A stretch of 64,000 nt of DNA from Cruorifilaria tuberocauda. Taxonomy: Eukaryota > Nematoda > Chromadorea > Rhabditida > Onchocercidae. The notes beneath the pieces were generated by a model. It had not been told where the DNA came from, made no database searches, and saw only the letters and a list, made by a program, of their open reading frames with translations. Positions 39,101-53,100 of this stretch are shown in pieces (position 1 is the first letter of the stretch; each line of letters starts with the position of its first letter). The position numbers and the translations under genes are program-made. The stretch spans positions 86,558 through 150,557 of the forward strand of contig JABVXU010000106.1 of NCBI GenBank assembly GCA_013365365.1. The letters are read 5' to 3'.

Positions 39101-42068
39101 AACTTTGTTATAATCATGAAGAAGTACAAATTACAAATGTTCATGAATTAGTTAAAAGAGAAAATTATGTCAAAAAATTACAGTATTTCAGAATTCGAAA
39201 AGCTAATGAACGGGAATATGAACAACTAGAGAAGCATCTATTTGGCTATATCATAACTAGCAATGAAGAAAATAATTTAATCAAACTTAAGCATCGATTA
39301 TTAACAGAAATGGTACTTGATAGTGTATTAGTTACTAAAAATGAATTCATGGTGGTAAGTTTTTTAAATCATTCAAAAAATATATAATGAAATTTTTAGA
39401 TTATTTAATTACCTGATAAATATTAATTATTTAATCATTGTTATTTTTTAATAAAAATTAGATTTAAAGTTTGTTAAAAGATAATATTCCAAATTTAACA
39501 AAATTTTAAATTTGAAAGTAAACTAAATGAGTTGTTATCGAATAATGAAAATTATTACAGAATAAATGTATTAGTCTTGCGGATGGTACTACTGAATTAC
39601 AACATAACCTTTGGCAATGGTTATATCGTGCAACTGAAATAATCATCGATGTTGGTCACAAATTTTGTCCAGCAATATTTAATATTGATAAAAAATGTGG
39701 GAAATTCATATTTGAATTTAGTTTACGTAATTTAACTTATGCATAAGTAATTGAATGCATAATTTAATGATGAATATATTATCGTGATTATTCCTCATCT
39801 TTGGTTTTTATTATCTAAAGGATGAAAATTGAAAAGTAGTTATAGAGTTTTCATTTAATTGAAATGAATCAAAAATTGAACTCATTGCAATCTCTTATTT
39901 TTTCTTTGTACTTCTAAATTATTATGAAAATTACTTATTGTATTTCAGGTTGTTAGATTTTTGTTTGAATCATTTAATCTAACTTTACTGAAATTATCCT
40001 AGCTATCGGATTCTATAAAAAATTATTTCATAAATATTTCTATATTTGTGATCGATTTGAATGAATGATTTTTTTGATTAATTTTAGCTGCTAAACCGAA
40101 GAAGCCAACAGTATCAGCGAATGAATATCAGTCGATATTAAGTTTATACAATAATAAGTAATCTAAATCGATGTTAAGTTTATTGTAACAACAAGCATTC
40201 TAATCTATCATTTGCAAAAAAAAGAGTTTTTGAATTTTGTTAAATGCATGGGATGAATTAATTTTCATAATTAAATTATGATTAATTTGCAGGATTTTAA
40301 CTTTTACAAGTGCACAGAATGTGGGGAAAGTTTTTAAAGCAACCAAGGAAAATGACAGAAAATGTGGCACCTCGACGAGAGCTATCTATTTGAGATTTTG
40401 CGATGAGAATGCTGGCTATATTTCATTTGCTTTTACAAACTTTAGCAAGTAAGTTGCAGTTGCTATAGTTTTTTTTGCGCTACTTCTTATTTATATTAAA
40501 AAAGCATTTAATTAATTAATTAGCTTTTAACCTAGCTTAGGAAGTGATAAGAGCAATGATAACTTTGATGAGCAAATTTTAAAAACGATAAATTATCTCG
40601 AATAGAGTTAAAAATAGCAATTATTGCATTTTTAACAAAATAAAAAAATCCATGAAATTGATTTCGAAGTATTATAAATTATTTTAAGAGATCATTCATT
40701 CAATTTTCACTCGGAAAATTTTTGGATAATTTTTTGTGATAAAAAAAAACATAGAGTTATAAAATGAATGAAAAAAAAAATTTTTTTTTGATAAACAGTG
40801 ATAACAATGATAAACCATTGATGGGATCGTTATCCGCGGAACAAATCAAGGATTTTAAGCAAGGAATTGCTGAAATAATTATGGATGAATCATTTCTAAA
40901 ACGTTATGATCGTCTTATTCAACTTCAAGTTTATGATAGCAAAAATCATGATAATAACTTAGTTATTTCTACTCCTCTGTAAGTATTTTTGTTGATGTAA
41001 TCTTGCAAGAATTAAAATTATTGATCTTTTTAAAAGTAAATCAAAATATATTATATGAGTGATTAATTATTGCATTTTGTTCTTATGATTCAATTTCATA
41101 ATTTCATAATTCAATTTCATGATTCTATTTATTAAAAATTAAAAAATACAGGAAAAATACTAGCTAAAAAAATTCAACAAATTTTCTACTTTTTTCTGTT
41201 TTCCTATACCACAACGTTTCTCCTTCTTTCCAGCAAAACAACTATTTTCCAAGATTACAACACTATGCGTCTACAAAATAACTGCGTGGAAACACGTGAC
41301 AATGAAACAATCCGTGTTAATCCACTTACCGGTGAAAAGTTAGCTTACACGTCAAGTAACGTCAACAACACCGTCAATAATAGTAATCAAAGTCCAGAAC
41401 TCTCAAACTTTGTACAATGTAAGAGCATTTAATTTTAGCATGAGACAACAATTTCCTTCTTAAAATAAATATCTGATAAGGTTTTATCAGTTAATTCATT
41501 TCTCCAAAAACTTGATAGCTTATTTACCTATTGATTTTTAGGAAAGATGGAAATTTACAATTTAATTTCTAGAAAAGGTAAAGCGAAAATTCAAATTGCA
41601 TATATTGCAGCATACGTAGAGCTACTGTTACATGCTTCATCGTTATGTAACGCATTTAATAGTCCCTCAACAGGAAATTCAAGCAGTAATAAAGAAAGCC
41701 ACCGGAATGCAGTATCGGAATATAGAGGAGTGGAAAGTAACGATTTCAGTAATATTAACCGGAACGGGTATGTAAGTTATTGTAACTTGTGAAATTTAAA
41801 GAAGCAAGTATAATTACTCGAGTAATCGTCTTGCAATAATTCGTCTTTGAAAGTTACTTTCACTTTAGCAGAGGTATTAACGATTACGTGAGGAAGAGAA
41901 TTGTTTAGAGAAGTGATAAGTGTGCCGCATTCGTATACGAAAGAAGAGATTAGAAGCGTGAAACGTGAACCGTTGAAAAGATACTACGTTGAAAGATGGA
42001 GAAATGAGAATGATGAATTGGAAGCGCTTGATCTAACACAAAAACGAACTAAAGGAAATGAAAGCTAA
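36120..42068 (+). CDS. STAT family transcription factor
   Basis: STATs are latent cytoplasmic transcription factors activated by tyrosine phosphorylation and SH2-mediated dimerisation. Seventeen in-phase exons: 36120-36254, 36492-36565, 36870-36962, 37416-37568, 37737-37841, 37948-38170, 38442-38546, 38634-38735, 38920-39092, 39192-39354, 39561-39726, 40088-40157, 40293-40448, 40799-40978, 41234-41418, 41611-41767, 41909-42068; 799 aa. Family hallmarks: the end of the coiled coil (WLNCQRKASLLVQP, then EQRQAQLALIEQ), the DNA-binding domain from about residue 100 (EWPKIHYEKCP, SQVSPECTTS, LSHEFLIAITNDQTESLL), a helical linker, and an SH2 domain near residues 520-635 with YLRFCDENAGYISFAF (phosphotyrosine-binding Arg) and LSAEQIKDFK. 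The N-terminal dimerisation domain and most of the coiled coil are absent, as in some nematode STATs, unless exons lie upstream. The C-terminal tail has several Tyr; VISVPHSYTK and KRYYVERW are candidates. Reading through the donor at 41418 gives a stop at 41432 (698 aa alternative). Confidence 0.88.
38215..38293. repeat. Imperfect AATAGAGTTAACTC repeats
   Basis: Three to four diverged copies of AATAGAGTTAACTC inside a STAT intron; each contains the palindrome GAGTTAACTC. Confidence 0.7.
41464..41469 (+). promoter_or_regulatory. Candidate intronic poly(A) signal in STAT
   Basis: AATAAA 32 bases after the TAA at 41430-41432 that ends the read-through form of STAT exon 15. It would support a shorter transcript lacking the last two exons. 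Confidence 0.4.
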
Positions 42069-44181
42069 CGATTAGCTGGCGGATCATCGAAACTTTTTCA
42101 CTTGCAATTTATTAGGAAATGGCAAATATGAGAATTTTTAAACTTGTGAAATATTAAAATATCACTTTAAAATGAAGAAGAAATGATCAATTCTGATAGA
42201 TTATTTGATTCGATATATCAATTCTGTTAAGCGTTCACTTGGTAGTAACTTTAATAGCATCAGTATAGTTTGATTTTTTTTTTCACCTCTAGAACTCAAC
42301 AATTATGAATGTATCTAATAATCAAGATTTCATTTTTTTAAAGAAGTATTTGTACTTTAGTACTAAAAAAATGAAATCTTGCATGTTATCATTGTTCTGC
42401 ATGAACTTTACAGTTCTACTTGAACCCGATTATTACTCACTTCTCTTGCTTTATCTCCTCCGTTGGATTATTTCATGATAAGAGAAATGATTTGATAATG
42501 AATTTATTATGGCTAGTCTATTCAAATTTATGCTCTGATCATAATTATTTTAAAAAGAAAAATTTGTCGAAAATTGTTACAATTATAACTTTTATTGAAA
42601 AATATTGTTAAATCGTTATGTTATCATAATTTTTAAATTTTATATTGATTTTATATTTTTATATTGATATTTTTTATTTTATAATTTTTAAATTTTATAT
42701 TGATTTTTAAAATTTCACCATTCTTCCATTTTGTTACTACAAAAGATATTATTTACATATATTTCACCTGCATATCTAAAACAAAAGTTTTGATATTCTT
42801 AGTTCCAAACTATAAGTGGAAATAAAAAATCTGTGGAATAGTATTCTGTTCGATTGGAGGTAATTGACTATTTTGAATAATTAATTAAAAATTTCATCTT
42901 CAATTACAAAGAAATTAGTTAATTAATAAACTTCGTCAAGAAATTGTCATGGATTCAGATCCAAGCATTGATTAATGGATTAAGCTACTTATTTCATTTC
43001 AGATTGAAGAAATCTCCTTCATATTATTTGGAAATTTAAAACCGTTAGTTATTATGACTACTTATTTTCCGTTAACAAGTAATGGTTGCTACTATCCAAT
43101 CTCGTCAAAAATTTATTTACTCAATAAGTTAATCCAGTGTTTGGATTCGAATCGATGACAATTTCTCAATTAAAGTTCATTAATTAATTAATTTCTTCTT
43201 GATTGGAAATAAAATTTTTAATCAATATTCCATAACAATAATACAACGAGGAATGTAACAGTCATCAAGCATTTACAAAAATACATGGATGGATGAGTTT
43301 CCACTTCTCTCAACTCCTTCAACCATTTAGATTGAAAGTAACAATGGAAGAATGCAAAAGTGATATCTCAATTTCCAATATCATATTCTATCAATACTTT
43401 TCGTTTCTCTCATATCGTTTATTCTTTCAGCTGGTAAAGAAAAATTGTATATCACCGAGCTAATTATTTATTTTTATTTTCAATTACAAATAATGGCTTC
43501 AGTAACAAAAGTGAATAGTCCCCCGTCGAAAATTGATTGCACAAAACATGAAAAAATAATAAAACATGAAAAATTACTGGTAACTGATAAAAGTTCCTCA
43601 TTCTAAACGGAATAAAGTTGATGAATTGTAGAATGTACGCAAAATGTTGATAATTATCATACATAAATATCACCTTACCAAATCTTAGAATAAGATGGAC
43701 ATACAAAAAGATACTAGTAAGTTTGAAAAAATATGATTGGCACCTAACATACTTTGTATGAATTATACATCAATTATAATACATATATTTTTGTTGAACA
43801 TGACTTCTAATCTCAGCAATTCTCATGAAAAATCTGTTTCAACGATTAAAAATACATATATGTCATTGAGACCGAATATTTAATATTCATCATGTCATAA
43901 AAATCCAGACAATAACTGAAAAAAATATAAAATCACAGTGATAGTAATGAGGAATATTTGACTCTATTCAAATTATTTTAATATCACAATTCGAAATTGA
44001 AAAAAGTTTTATGTTCATAGCCTTTAATAAGGATCTGGTAAAACGCCACAAAAATACGATAACTTAATAGACAGAACAAATAGATATTATTATAAAGGTT
44101 CTATCAGTGGAGTGTCATGAAGTTTTTTTACATGAAATTAATTGCACAAAAATAAAAATAAAAATCATAATTTGGTCAACA
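42069..44181. other. Intergenic region, convergent gene ends
   Basis: 2.1 kb between the STAT and VPS54 stop codons. It contains the 18-bp hairpin at 42323-42381 and AT-rich repeats (about 42625-42715, TTTTAAATTTTATATTGAT). Short frames at 42420 and 43464 are low-complexity and not called. Confidence 0.55.
42323..42381. repeat. Perfect 18-bp inverted repeat with 23-base loop
   Basis: Left arm 42323-42340 (CAAGATTTCATTTTTTTA) and right arm 42364-42381 are exact reverse complements. The loop contains GTACTTTAGTAC. It lies about 250 bases past the STAT stop. Confidence 0.85.
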
Positions 44182-47100
44182 TTAATTCTTAGAGAAAAGA
44201 GCTTCATTGATTGATTCATCCTTCATATCAGCACAACATGGTATAGCTTGCAAATTTTTGATAAAGAGCATGTATTCTTGATTTACCAATCTGAAATTTC
44301 TTGAAAAACCCCATCATTAAACTCGATGGTTGGAAATCATTGTCATAAATGTCTGAAAATCTTTAATCAAAAATCTGTCGCATTTCAACACATTTTCTGA
44401 TGTAGTGGTAGTCTTCAACGAGTTTTGATCTCAAGCCATAATATATATATGAATTTGTATTACCAACTATGCAAATAAAATTTAAGAAACATTGCTTAAA
44501 TTTTTCTTCTTTCCTTTTCCTATCCTAAACCTTTTATTGATCCTTCGTAAGCTTCAGATCCTTATTAGCTTTAAGTAATTTTTTGCCCTCTTCCTAAGCA
44601 TATTATCTTTAACGTTTTATTTTTGGTAATAAAAAAAATGTTACCCATATGTGAGTGAATCATGTGGAGTAATATTCATTTCAGCTAACTGAGCCTTCAA
44701 ATTATCCTTAAAATTCTTGTGAACACGTAAAAATAAGTCCTGAAAATGGGAAAAGAAAGCTCTCTAAGAGTATATTCATATTGCAAATGAGACGAAATTT
44801 TTAATTTCAATTAGTCGTTATGGAAATATAAATGAACAAGAACTAGATAGGGATTTACTTTGGTCATATTTTCTGGCATAATTCCTGCAAGGCCGTTGTA
44901 GAATTTCCCAAGCTGTCGACAGATTTGCTGGAATGATGGCGATGGTATGGAGCCTTTTATATTCCACTGCAAAAAATGCATTAGATTACCTGTCAAAATT
45001 AAAAAAATGTGCATTCTGGAAGAAGCATAGAGCGAGACCAAGGTGACATCAAGTAGCATATTATCCTGCACACTTAATTATTTAAGATAGAAGAGATAAA
45101 TCTAGTCTTCTTGCTAGCTGAAAGATGCGAACTAGGGGAAAAATTGTATTTGAAACTTAATGTATGTCTCACCGCTTGAAGCTGCATAACAAGAAGATAG
45201 TCGATCACGGAAATCAGTTTGTTCACAATTTCTTGCGCATGATCATTGTAATCCTGAAAAGTGAAGCATAAAACTTTTTCATCAACGCAATGCTTGTGGG
45301 AAGCGCAAAGTACAACAAATGCAAAAATATGAGCAAAAAATGATTAAAATGCCCATATTCAAAGGGAACAGTCATATATGGTGGTAATCTAACAGAAGTT
45401 TTATGAAAAAGCTAAATATAAATTCATATCAATAAGAGCTTACTCTAACTAACTGGTCAATATGTCGCAGTAAAGGTTGTTTGTCGGCAGGAAGCTTTTC
45501 TTGAAATGCAATTCGAATAAATGGTACAAATCGAAGAATTAATTGGAGGCATCTCAAGGAAAGAGCTATAAAATTTTATATTAGTATTATAGACGAAACG
45601 ATTATTTTTCAAAAGAAAAGAGAAGGAGGCATTATACAAAAAAAAAACATGCCGAGCACATTAATAACTACCGATACTAATTCTTTAACACATTTAATAA
45701 CAATATTTCATAATTAAATGAGTTGAAATGCATGCAAAGAATGATGTAATTTCCCAAATAACATACCTAAATGTCGGACACTTATCGATTTGAGACCAAT
45801 CAACTGTAAAGCACCCGCTCCAAGAATCAACTGACAACTACGACTATTGTAATTTTTCAACAACTCTACTACACACATCAAAAGTTCAGAAGCATATTCA
45901 GGAAGTATAGCTAAAGCATCACAGTATTGCGCCATTATTTGCAGAAGGATAAAGGCTGTTCTGAAAATGGAAATAACTTTATAAGTGAAAATTCAAATTT
46001 TATCTATTGAGGAATTTTCCCATTTAAAATGAATTAAGAATTCGAAAATTAGAAATAATATAAATGCACCCTGCAACGACATATGGTTCTCCATCGACCA
46101 ACAAACTATGTTTAACTTCGTCCGGATTTACAGTTTCTAATGATCCTACATCAGACAGGCTATTTGTTCGTATACATAAATCAGCAAGTCGTTGGAAATG
46201 CTCCGGCACATCACCGGCATGCCAAGTCTCCGTATCCAGAATGTTGCTGCAAAAAATAAGCTATTCAAGCTTCATCTATTAAAACATTCTTTCGGTCTTT
46301 GATTTCTTGAAAAAAAGATACAAATATTCACAAACTATTTTCAGTCGTTTATATATTTTTATCAATGTTGAAATAAAACAAACCCTAGTTTAGTTTTCCG
46401 ATCTTCATGAAATTTCTTGATGAAACTACTGCCTTGCTGAAGAACACATAAGTGCAAAGGAGAAGAGAATTTTTTATCTCTTCCAACTAACGCTTGGCAG
46501 TTACACACAAATCTTTCTATAGCACGCATTACACTATCAAATTCGGATAATGACAGCCTTTCAAGGAAACCATCCTGAAATATCATTAGAAACTATCATC
46601 CCCGCATCTATTTATTTTCCAACTTTTCAAAATTCATTTCCTCAAAAAATTTCGGGTAAAATCAGTTGAAAATTCATTACATACTTTTGATCTAACAGCT
46701 ATTAGACGACAGCTGCGTTCCTGAGCCGTATATGTTGCATGTTCGGTGAGGAAAGTTACTGACAGTCTTACCTTCAAAAAAAATTTATTATATTCAAGGA
46801 GTGAAAAATGTTTCAAAGTTAGTAAAATTTCTGTGATACTTTCCGTAAAATTTCTACAATATTTATGATAAAGACTGTTAATCAAGGTAATCGAGTAAAG
46901 AGGTAAAACTAGAACACAGCATCTTTATTTAAATGAAAATCACCTGACTGATCGTCCTGCATGGTATTGAGAGGAAAGAGGAAGGTGTTGCAGCCGTCGA
47001 TGCGTTCATTACCATATCCGGAATAATATTTCCTACTTGAGAACTATTTCCTTGACCACTTTCTGCTTTACCGAAGCTCAGATTTCGCTCGTTTTCAGGA

Positions 47101-50100
47101 TTTTCCGTTATTTTTTCTTCATTCAGTGATGAAATTGGAATATTTTTCATTTCCAGTGAATCTTTTTTCAACGCACGTTTGATTTCTACTTCCAATTCAT
47201 CATCCGTATCCAGCTTTGCAATCTCTTCACTAGCATTTGCTGTCTGTACTGGAGCTGATACATCATTAACAGCAGACGTGAACTTATCCGGATCCATAGA
47301 TTCGTGGAAAGGGTGGATTCTAAACAGTAACAATTATATAATTGGAAGTCTCAATTGCCAAACTTCAAGCTAAGAACTCCTTTGGACCAATAATTTTTCA
47401 CAAAAAAATGAACAACCAGGAAACAGAAAGCATCCCAAATATCCACAACTTTTGAGTATTCAAATCGTTTTGAATATCATGAGGCCTTGAATCATCTCGA
47501 TGATTCTTTCAAATGTTAAATCTAGTATTTTGATTTTTAAGGCATATAAATACCGATTAGATCTAAATTTTAATATAATTTCACGAAAAACTTACTCTTC
47601 AGTAATTTCCTCATCTTGCACAGGTCTTCTAGCAATGACTTCCGAAAAATGATTAATGTTATCCTGGATAACTTCCTGAATGCTCTGTACTCTACGGCAC
47701 ATTAAATAAAAAACGCGCAAGACATGTTGCAATGTCGCGAACCACTGTTCGAAATTTAATCTTCGCATTTGAGTGCTCAAATTACCAAATGATGGATCGA
47801 ACTCGATTAATTCCCGTTCACCCATATTCCGTATAACATGTGTTTTTATTATCTATAAAACAACGACGTTTAAAAGTCTACTTGTAAATATACCAACTAT
47901 TAATTGTCTAAATCAACAAACCTGTCTTAGCGAATTTTTCAAAGCTACAACTATTTCTTGCTGTAGTACATGAATAAAACGATACTCCTTCACTTGCAAT
48001 AAACCAATCACAACCGGATTTATGTGTCCCTTAAAAAAAAATCAAAAGCGATAAACTAATAACGACTTCAAAAGCTTTCGTTTCTATCATTTGCTAGGCT
48101 CGATCTGTATCCCATTTTTTCGAAAAAGATATTGAAGAGTTGTTGTCTTAAAAACTTATTCTTCTGTTCCCTTTCCATTCTCACATACTGCATCTAACAT
48201 TTTTCGATTTACCATTAAAATTAGATGTAATGATAAAAACTAACCCCTTGATAAGCAGCATCATTCTCAGTTTCACATGGTCGTCCCATTTCCTTTTGTA
48301 TAAAAGTTACAAATTCTTCATAAAGCATTTTCGAGATCATGTTACGCAGCTCTTGTAACTGCGGACCGAGATGCCTGTAACATAAAGTCACCAATAGTGT
48401 CATAATCACAATGAATTACGTTATTAAATTTTATAAATTCTGTAACCGCATTCTGAAAAAGTAGGCTGACTCAAGCTAATTCGAGAATACTACCATATGC
48501 ACCTTTTCTATTCTATAACTAATACTATCAACATGTATTCATCATCATTATATACAATCCAGGTAATAAGTGGAATTTTAAAATGAATAGATAACTAAAA
48601 AGTAACTTTTTTAATGTTAACCTGAAGCATATAACACCTCGTAATTCATTGCTCAAAACATCTTGCGCCGTTTCGATGCATTCTAAAGCTTTTGGATAGT
48701 CATTCTGATTTAATAGCATTTGAACAGTTAGTTGAGCATCTCGAAGGCATGCCATGTCCTGCATAATAAGTTAAGCTTGCTGTTAAAACGTTAAGGAATA
48801 TACGAAATTCATGCAGAACTTTCTATTAATTCTAAATAGTAGGGTAAAAACTGAATAGTATTACTGAAAGCATTCATAAAGATCAGCAGAACGAAACAGT
48901 CAGTTCGTCGACTTTGTATTCGTAAAAAATAAACGAAGTTAATAGCTATAAAAGCCATTCGAAATAGGGAGATGAAGCAGTCATCAAGCCCTTGAATATT
49001 TTAGCAATTCAATTAATGAAATAAAAGATACTTCGAAGATTTTCAGAATAGGGATTGTTAGGAGATTTTAAAACTGCAAAAATAAAAAATCCAGACCAAG
49101 AGAACAACGCTAAATTATTGTTACATGCTTTTAAAGCTTCGTAGTGGAGAACAATGATCTATGATAATGCAAATGCTGTCGAAGATTATAATTTTGTATA
49201 TTTTTATCGACCTTAAGGAAAAAACTAACTCGTAGTTTCTGCAGTACTTTTTCCTGTTGCTGTCGCATTTTATATATACTTACAATATTTGTCATACGGT
49301 GATATAATTTTTCATCCACTTTCTTCAAATTCTGCCTAAAAAATCTTAGGGAATCATTCCAGTTGACAATAATGAATAATGAATTGCTGTCCAAACGATG
49401 ACTACATGAAAATTACTTATGTAAGCTGAATAATTTTTATTATATATTTCCATAAGAAACTCAGGATATAGATGATATTTTCGAGATATTTAGCAAAAAC
49501 AGCATCTTTAAATCATTAACGAAAATAGAATCCTTTGAAATTTGAATACCACGGACTAAAACCTTCTATCAAAAAATATTTTTCGGAGATCACTTTATCC
49601 ATAACTAAAAATATAACCTTACTATTGTCACCCTTTCCGCAGCATCTGTCAGTTCACCACTTAGACTTCCACATGATATAACTGTTTTCCAAAACGAATT
49701 AGATTTCTGTGCTAACTGATTGTTCAACCTCGCATCAACCAAATCGTGATAAAATTCAAGGTATTGTTGTAAGATATCATACGGTCTAAAATTACGGTCA
49801 TTTGCCGCTTTATATGGTTCACACATCTGAAAAATGGTCGAATTCAGATGATCATAAAAAAGGCAATAAAAAAAAATGATGCTTTCAAAATCTGACTGAT
49901 TTGTAGAAAAAATTCACTGAAAAACAAAGAACTTGTATTAGACTGCAGCAAAGAACAGAGAATGTCGTCTGATTTGAATAAAATGTTATTTCAAATATCC
50001 ATTAGAAGATGTTTCATTATTTTAAATGTTTCATATGTTCACTTACTTGTAATGACTTCGAATCTTCTGAGATACTTGACGTAGGTGATGTACCACTACC

Positions 50101-53100
50101 GGAAGGTTTTCGTTCTAAAAACGTTGAATATGGTTTACCATTAACAAGCAAACGATCATTTTCTCCGGGAGCAGGTTCCAGGAAAATTGCTTCAAAGGTG
50201 GACAAATCAGCCAGTGAAAAATGCGGATCCAGAAGAATCTTCAACATTATTGATAAAGCAGATATTTAAAATAAAACACACTCTCTAATTTAATATTCAC
50301 CATTTTGGATATGTATGAGTGTCAAGAATTATGCTCCTATTAATGTTTAATTCCACATATACTAAGACCATTTACTATGTATTAAACATTAAGATATTGG
50401 CGTCAAAACATATTTCGACTTTAAAAAAGTTTTTAAGAAAGAAAAAAACATTCAGATATAGAGAATTACAAACCACTGGTACATCATCAACATCAATACG
50501 TGTATCATCCTCATGTCGTGCTAATGCACGCCGAAGTTCATACTTTGCTTTTAAACACTGACGATGTTTCTAAAAAAATGATGTAAGATTAAAATATGGA
50601 AGGAAGCGCTTACATAACAATAATTATTAACAGCATAATGAATGGACACAATGGTCATAACAAAAAGTACTATTTCGATAACAATGACAAACCTGAGCAG
50701 TGGTTTTTAGATACTTCTTGAAATGATCTAGTGTTATAGTAGGCAAGGACAATGCTGGTGATATCCGATTTTTTGGCACAAACGAATCACCCCAATGTCT
50801 GGTAAAAAAAGTTTGTACTTCTGTTCGAGAACATTTTGGATCCAGCAATACTGATGATAGATTTTGAGTGAAGCTGAAACATGGAACGTTACTGATTCAA
50901 TCATGACCTCTCTTAAATTTAACGATTATTTTGACAAATGATAAATCTGAAAGAAATCTTAAACAAAACATAATACCCAGCGATATGTCGCCTGAGACGT
51001 AATTCGTTCAAATGCTAAATTATTAATAAGTATTAATATGTTTTCGAAGGCTAACTGCCGATGCAACCATCTCTTTTTTGTCCATGCAAACCACTACTAG
51101 TTTTCAATTTCGAGTAATTTTTTGCAAAAATATGAAATTGGACACTTTCTGGAATGCAATATGATGTCTACATTTTTTCAGTCGATGTACTAAAAGATTT
51201 CGGACTAAGACTATAGAAAAACAGTTGTAATGAAGTAAAAGCTTATACTGTATATGATTTTCTCTCCTTTTCTTCCCTGCTTCAAAAACTTTTATATGAT
51301 TTCGCAATCTCATTTTCGATTTAAAATTACTCGTAAAAACAATTCAGCATTTGAAAACAGTAATCACTTCCTGACCTTTATAGTTAAAAATGTTAAATTT
51401 CCTGTTATCTATGCCTGATGATAAATTTCCTCCTCGACATTTAATTATAAAAATTTTAATATGTACAAAAAAAAGCTCATAAGTGAGCAAAAAATTTTTC
51501 AGATTGAATGCTTTTAGCATAAGATAACTGTAAGTTCAGTTACTTGTTAAAAAATATACAAAAAGAACTTCCCGGAAAGTAGAACGAAAGTGGTGACCTA
51601 TACGAAAGGATGGATTCGAATCCGAACACATGTTTTGAATGTTAATAGATTTGCAAAGGAATTCTCTCCTCCATTACAATCGCTTCTTCATTCTTCTACC
51701 ATACGATTTCAAATTTTGTTGTCAGAACAAATAAGATAATAAGTATTCTTTTTAGGATACTAACACGTAGAATAGAAAGTGGTAAATTATACCTCTAGTT
51801 ATTTGCCTTTCCACTCCTATTTTTAAGATTTAATTACTGAATTATTACCACGTGCACGTTACTACTGAGAAATATGAGAAATCGCAATGAGGAAGCAAAA
51901 ACTTCAACTCTGTGATTTCATTAGCAAAGAGTAATTTCCTTGTACGATATTCTATTACAATTCAATTAAAAGGGAATTTGCTAAAAATAAAAAAATCGAA
52001 CACAGGAAGAAATCAAAAAGTGCAAAAAATTTCTTTTTTAGTCTTATTTCTTTGTACATCATACAAACAATCTTTTCGATGTCTTTTAAATTTAAAAAAA
52101 AGACGTATTGTTGTCCTGCCAAAAAAAATTTTTGTTCACCAACGAAACGATGAAAAGCTGTTCTAATTCTTCTGAAATTTCATTCCAAGACACATTTTCG
52201 AATATTTAAAATATTTTACAGTCTATAAGTCCTGCGATGAATACCGCTCATCACAACTTTATTTTAATAATTTTAAAATCTTTCTGACATTCTCAATGTG
52301 ACCTTATATAAATTTAGTCCAAAATGTTACGAAATTGTTAACTAGCTAAAAGTCAGTCATTTCGCAATATTCCGGAGAAAATCGAAAATGTGAATCGATA
52401 CATCCTTTGTAATTTTTCTGTAATGTCTCGCACCATTTATTTCACTAAAGAGATTAGAAAATATTTTTAATTCCCGTGATTATTGTCATCCCCTTTAATT
52501 ATTATATTTAGAACAGTTAAATAAACTGTTTAAATTTAATTTTATTCTCATTTTTCCTGATTATTATCTTAATCTCCAAATCGTATATATTTATATTTGA
52601 AAATATGGTAGAAACTGTAAATAGTCCTCAGCTACAGCCAGTTTTTATGACAGAAAATCTAATTATTTTTTTCGTTATCAGTGCCATACTTACAGTTCTT
52701 TGTAAACCTGCCGTCTACAAAGAACAGATTATTCATATTAATCTTGCAGAAAAACCGATTTTCTCCATCTTGAAACTTGTTTCAAGTACATGACCGAAGC
52801 AGTAAGAATACGAGGCTACCGTTAAAATATCTACTTAGATTTACAGAACACAGTGAAAATATGTCTTTCATTTCCTTTCATTTTCTTCCTGCATTTCTTT
52901 CTCATTCTAAAATTTTTACATAATCAAGTAATACCCATTTATTCCCAAAATTTAAATAAAAGTTTCACTTATTTAATATTAGCTTATATACTTACTACTT
53001 TTATTTGTCAAACACTACTATATAAATACTATTATGGTACTATATATAGAATCATTGAAAAATAATGTGAAATGAGTGCCATTTAAATCAGGGATTAAGA

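Noticed and set aside
41547..41610. Separate small gene starting at ATG 41547
   Set aside because: The same frame is better explained as a STAT exon beginning after TATTGCAG at 41610, which joins both neighbours in phase.
52605..53065. Two hydrophobic plus-strand frames that look like membrane or signal peptides
   Set aside because: T-rich DNA produces such frames by chance; no conserved motif and no link to the channel gene.
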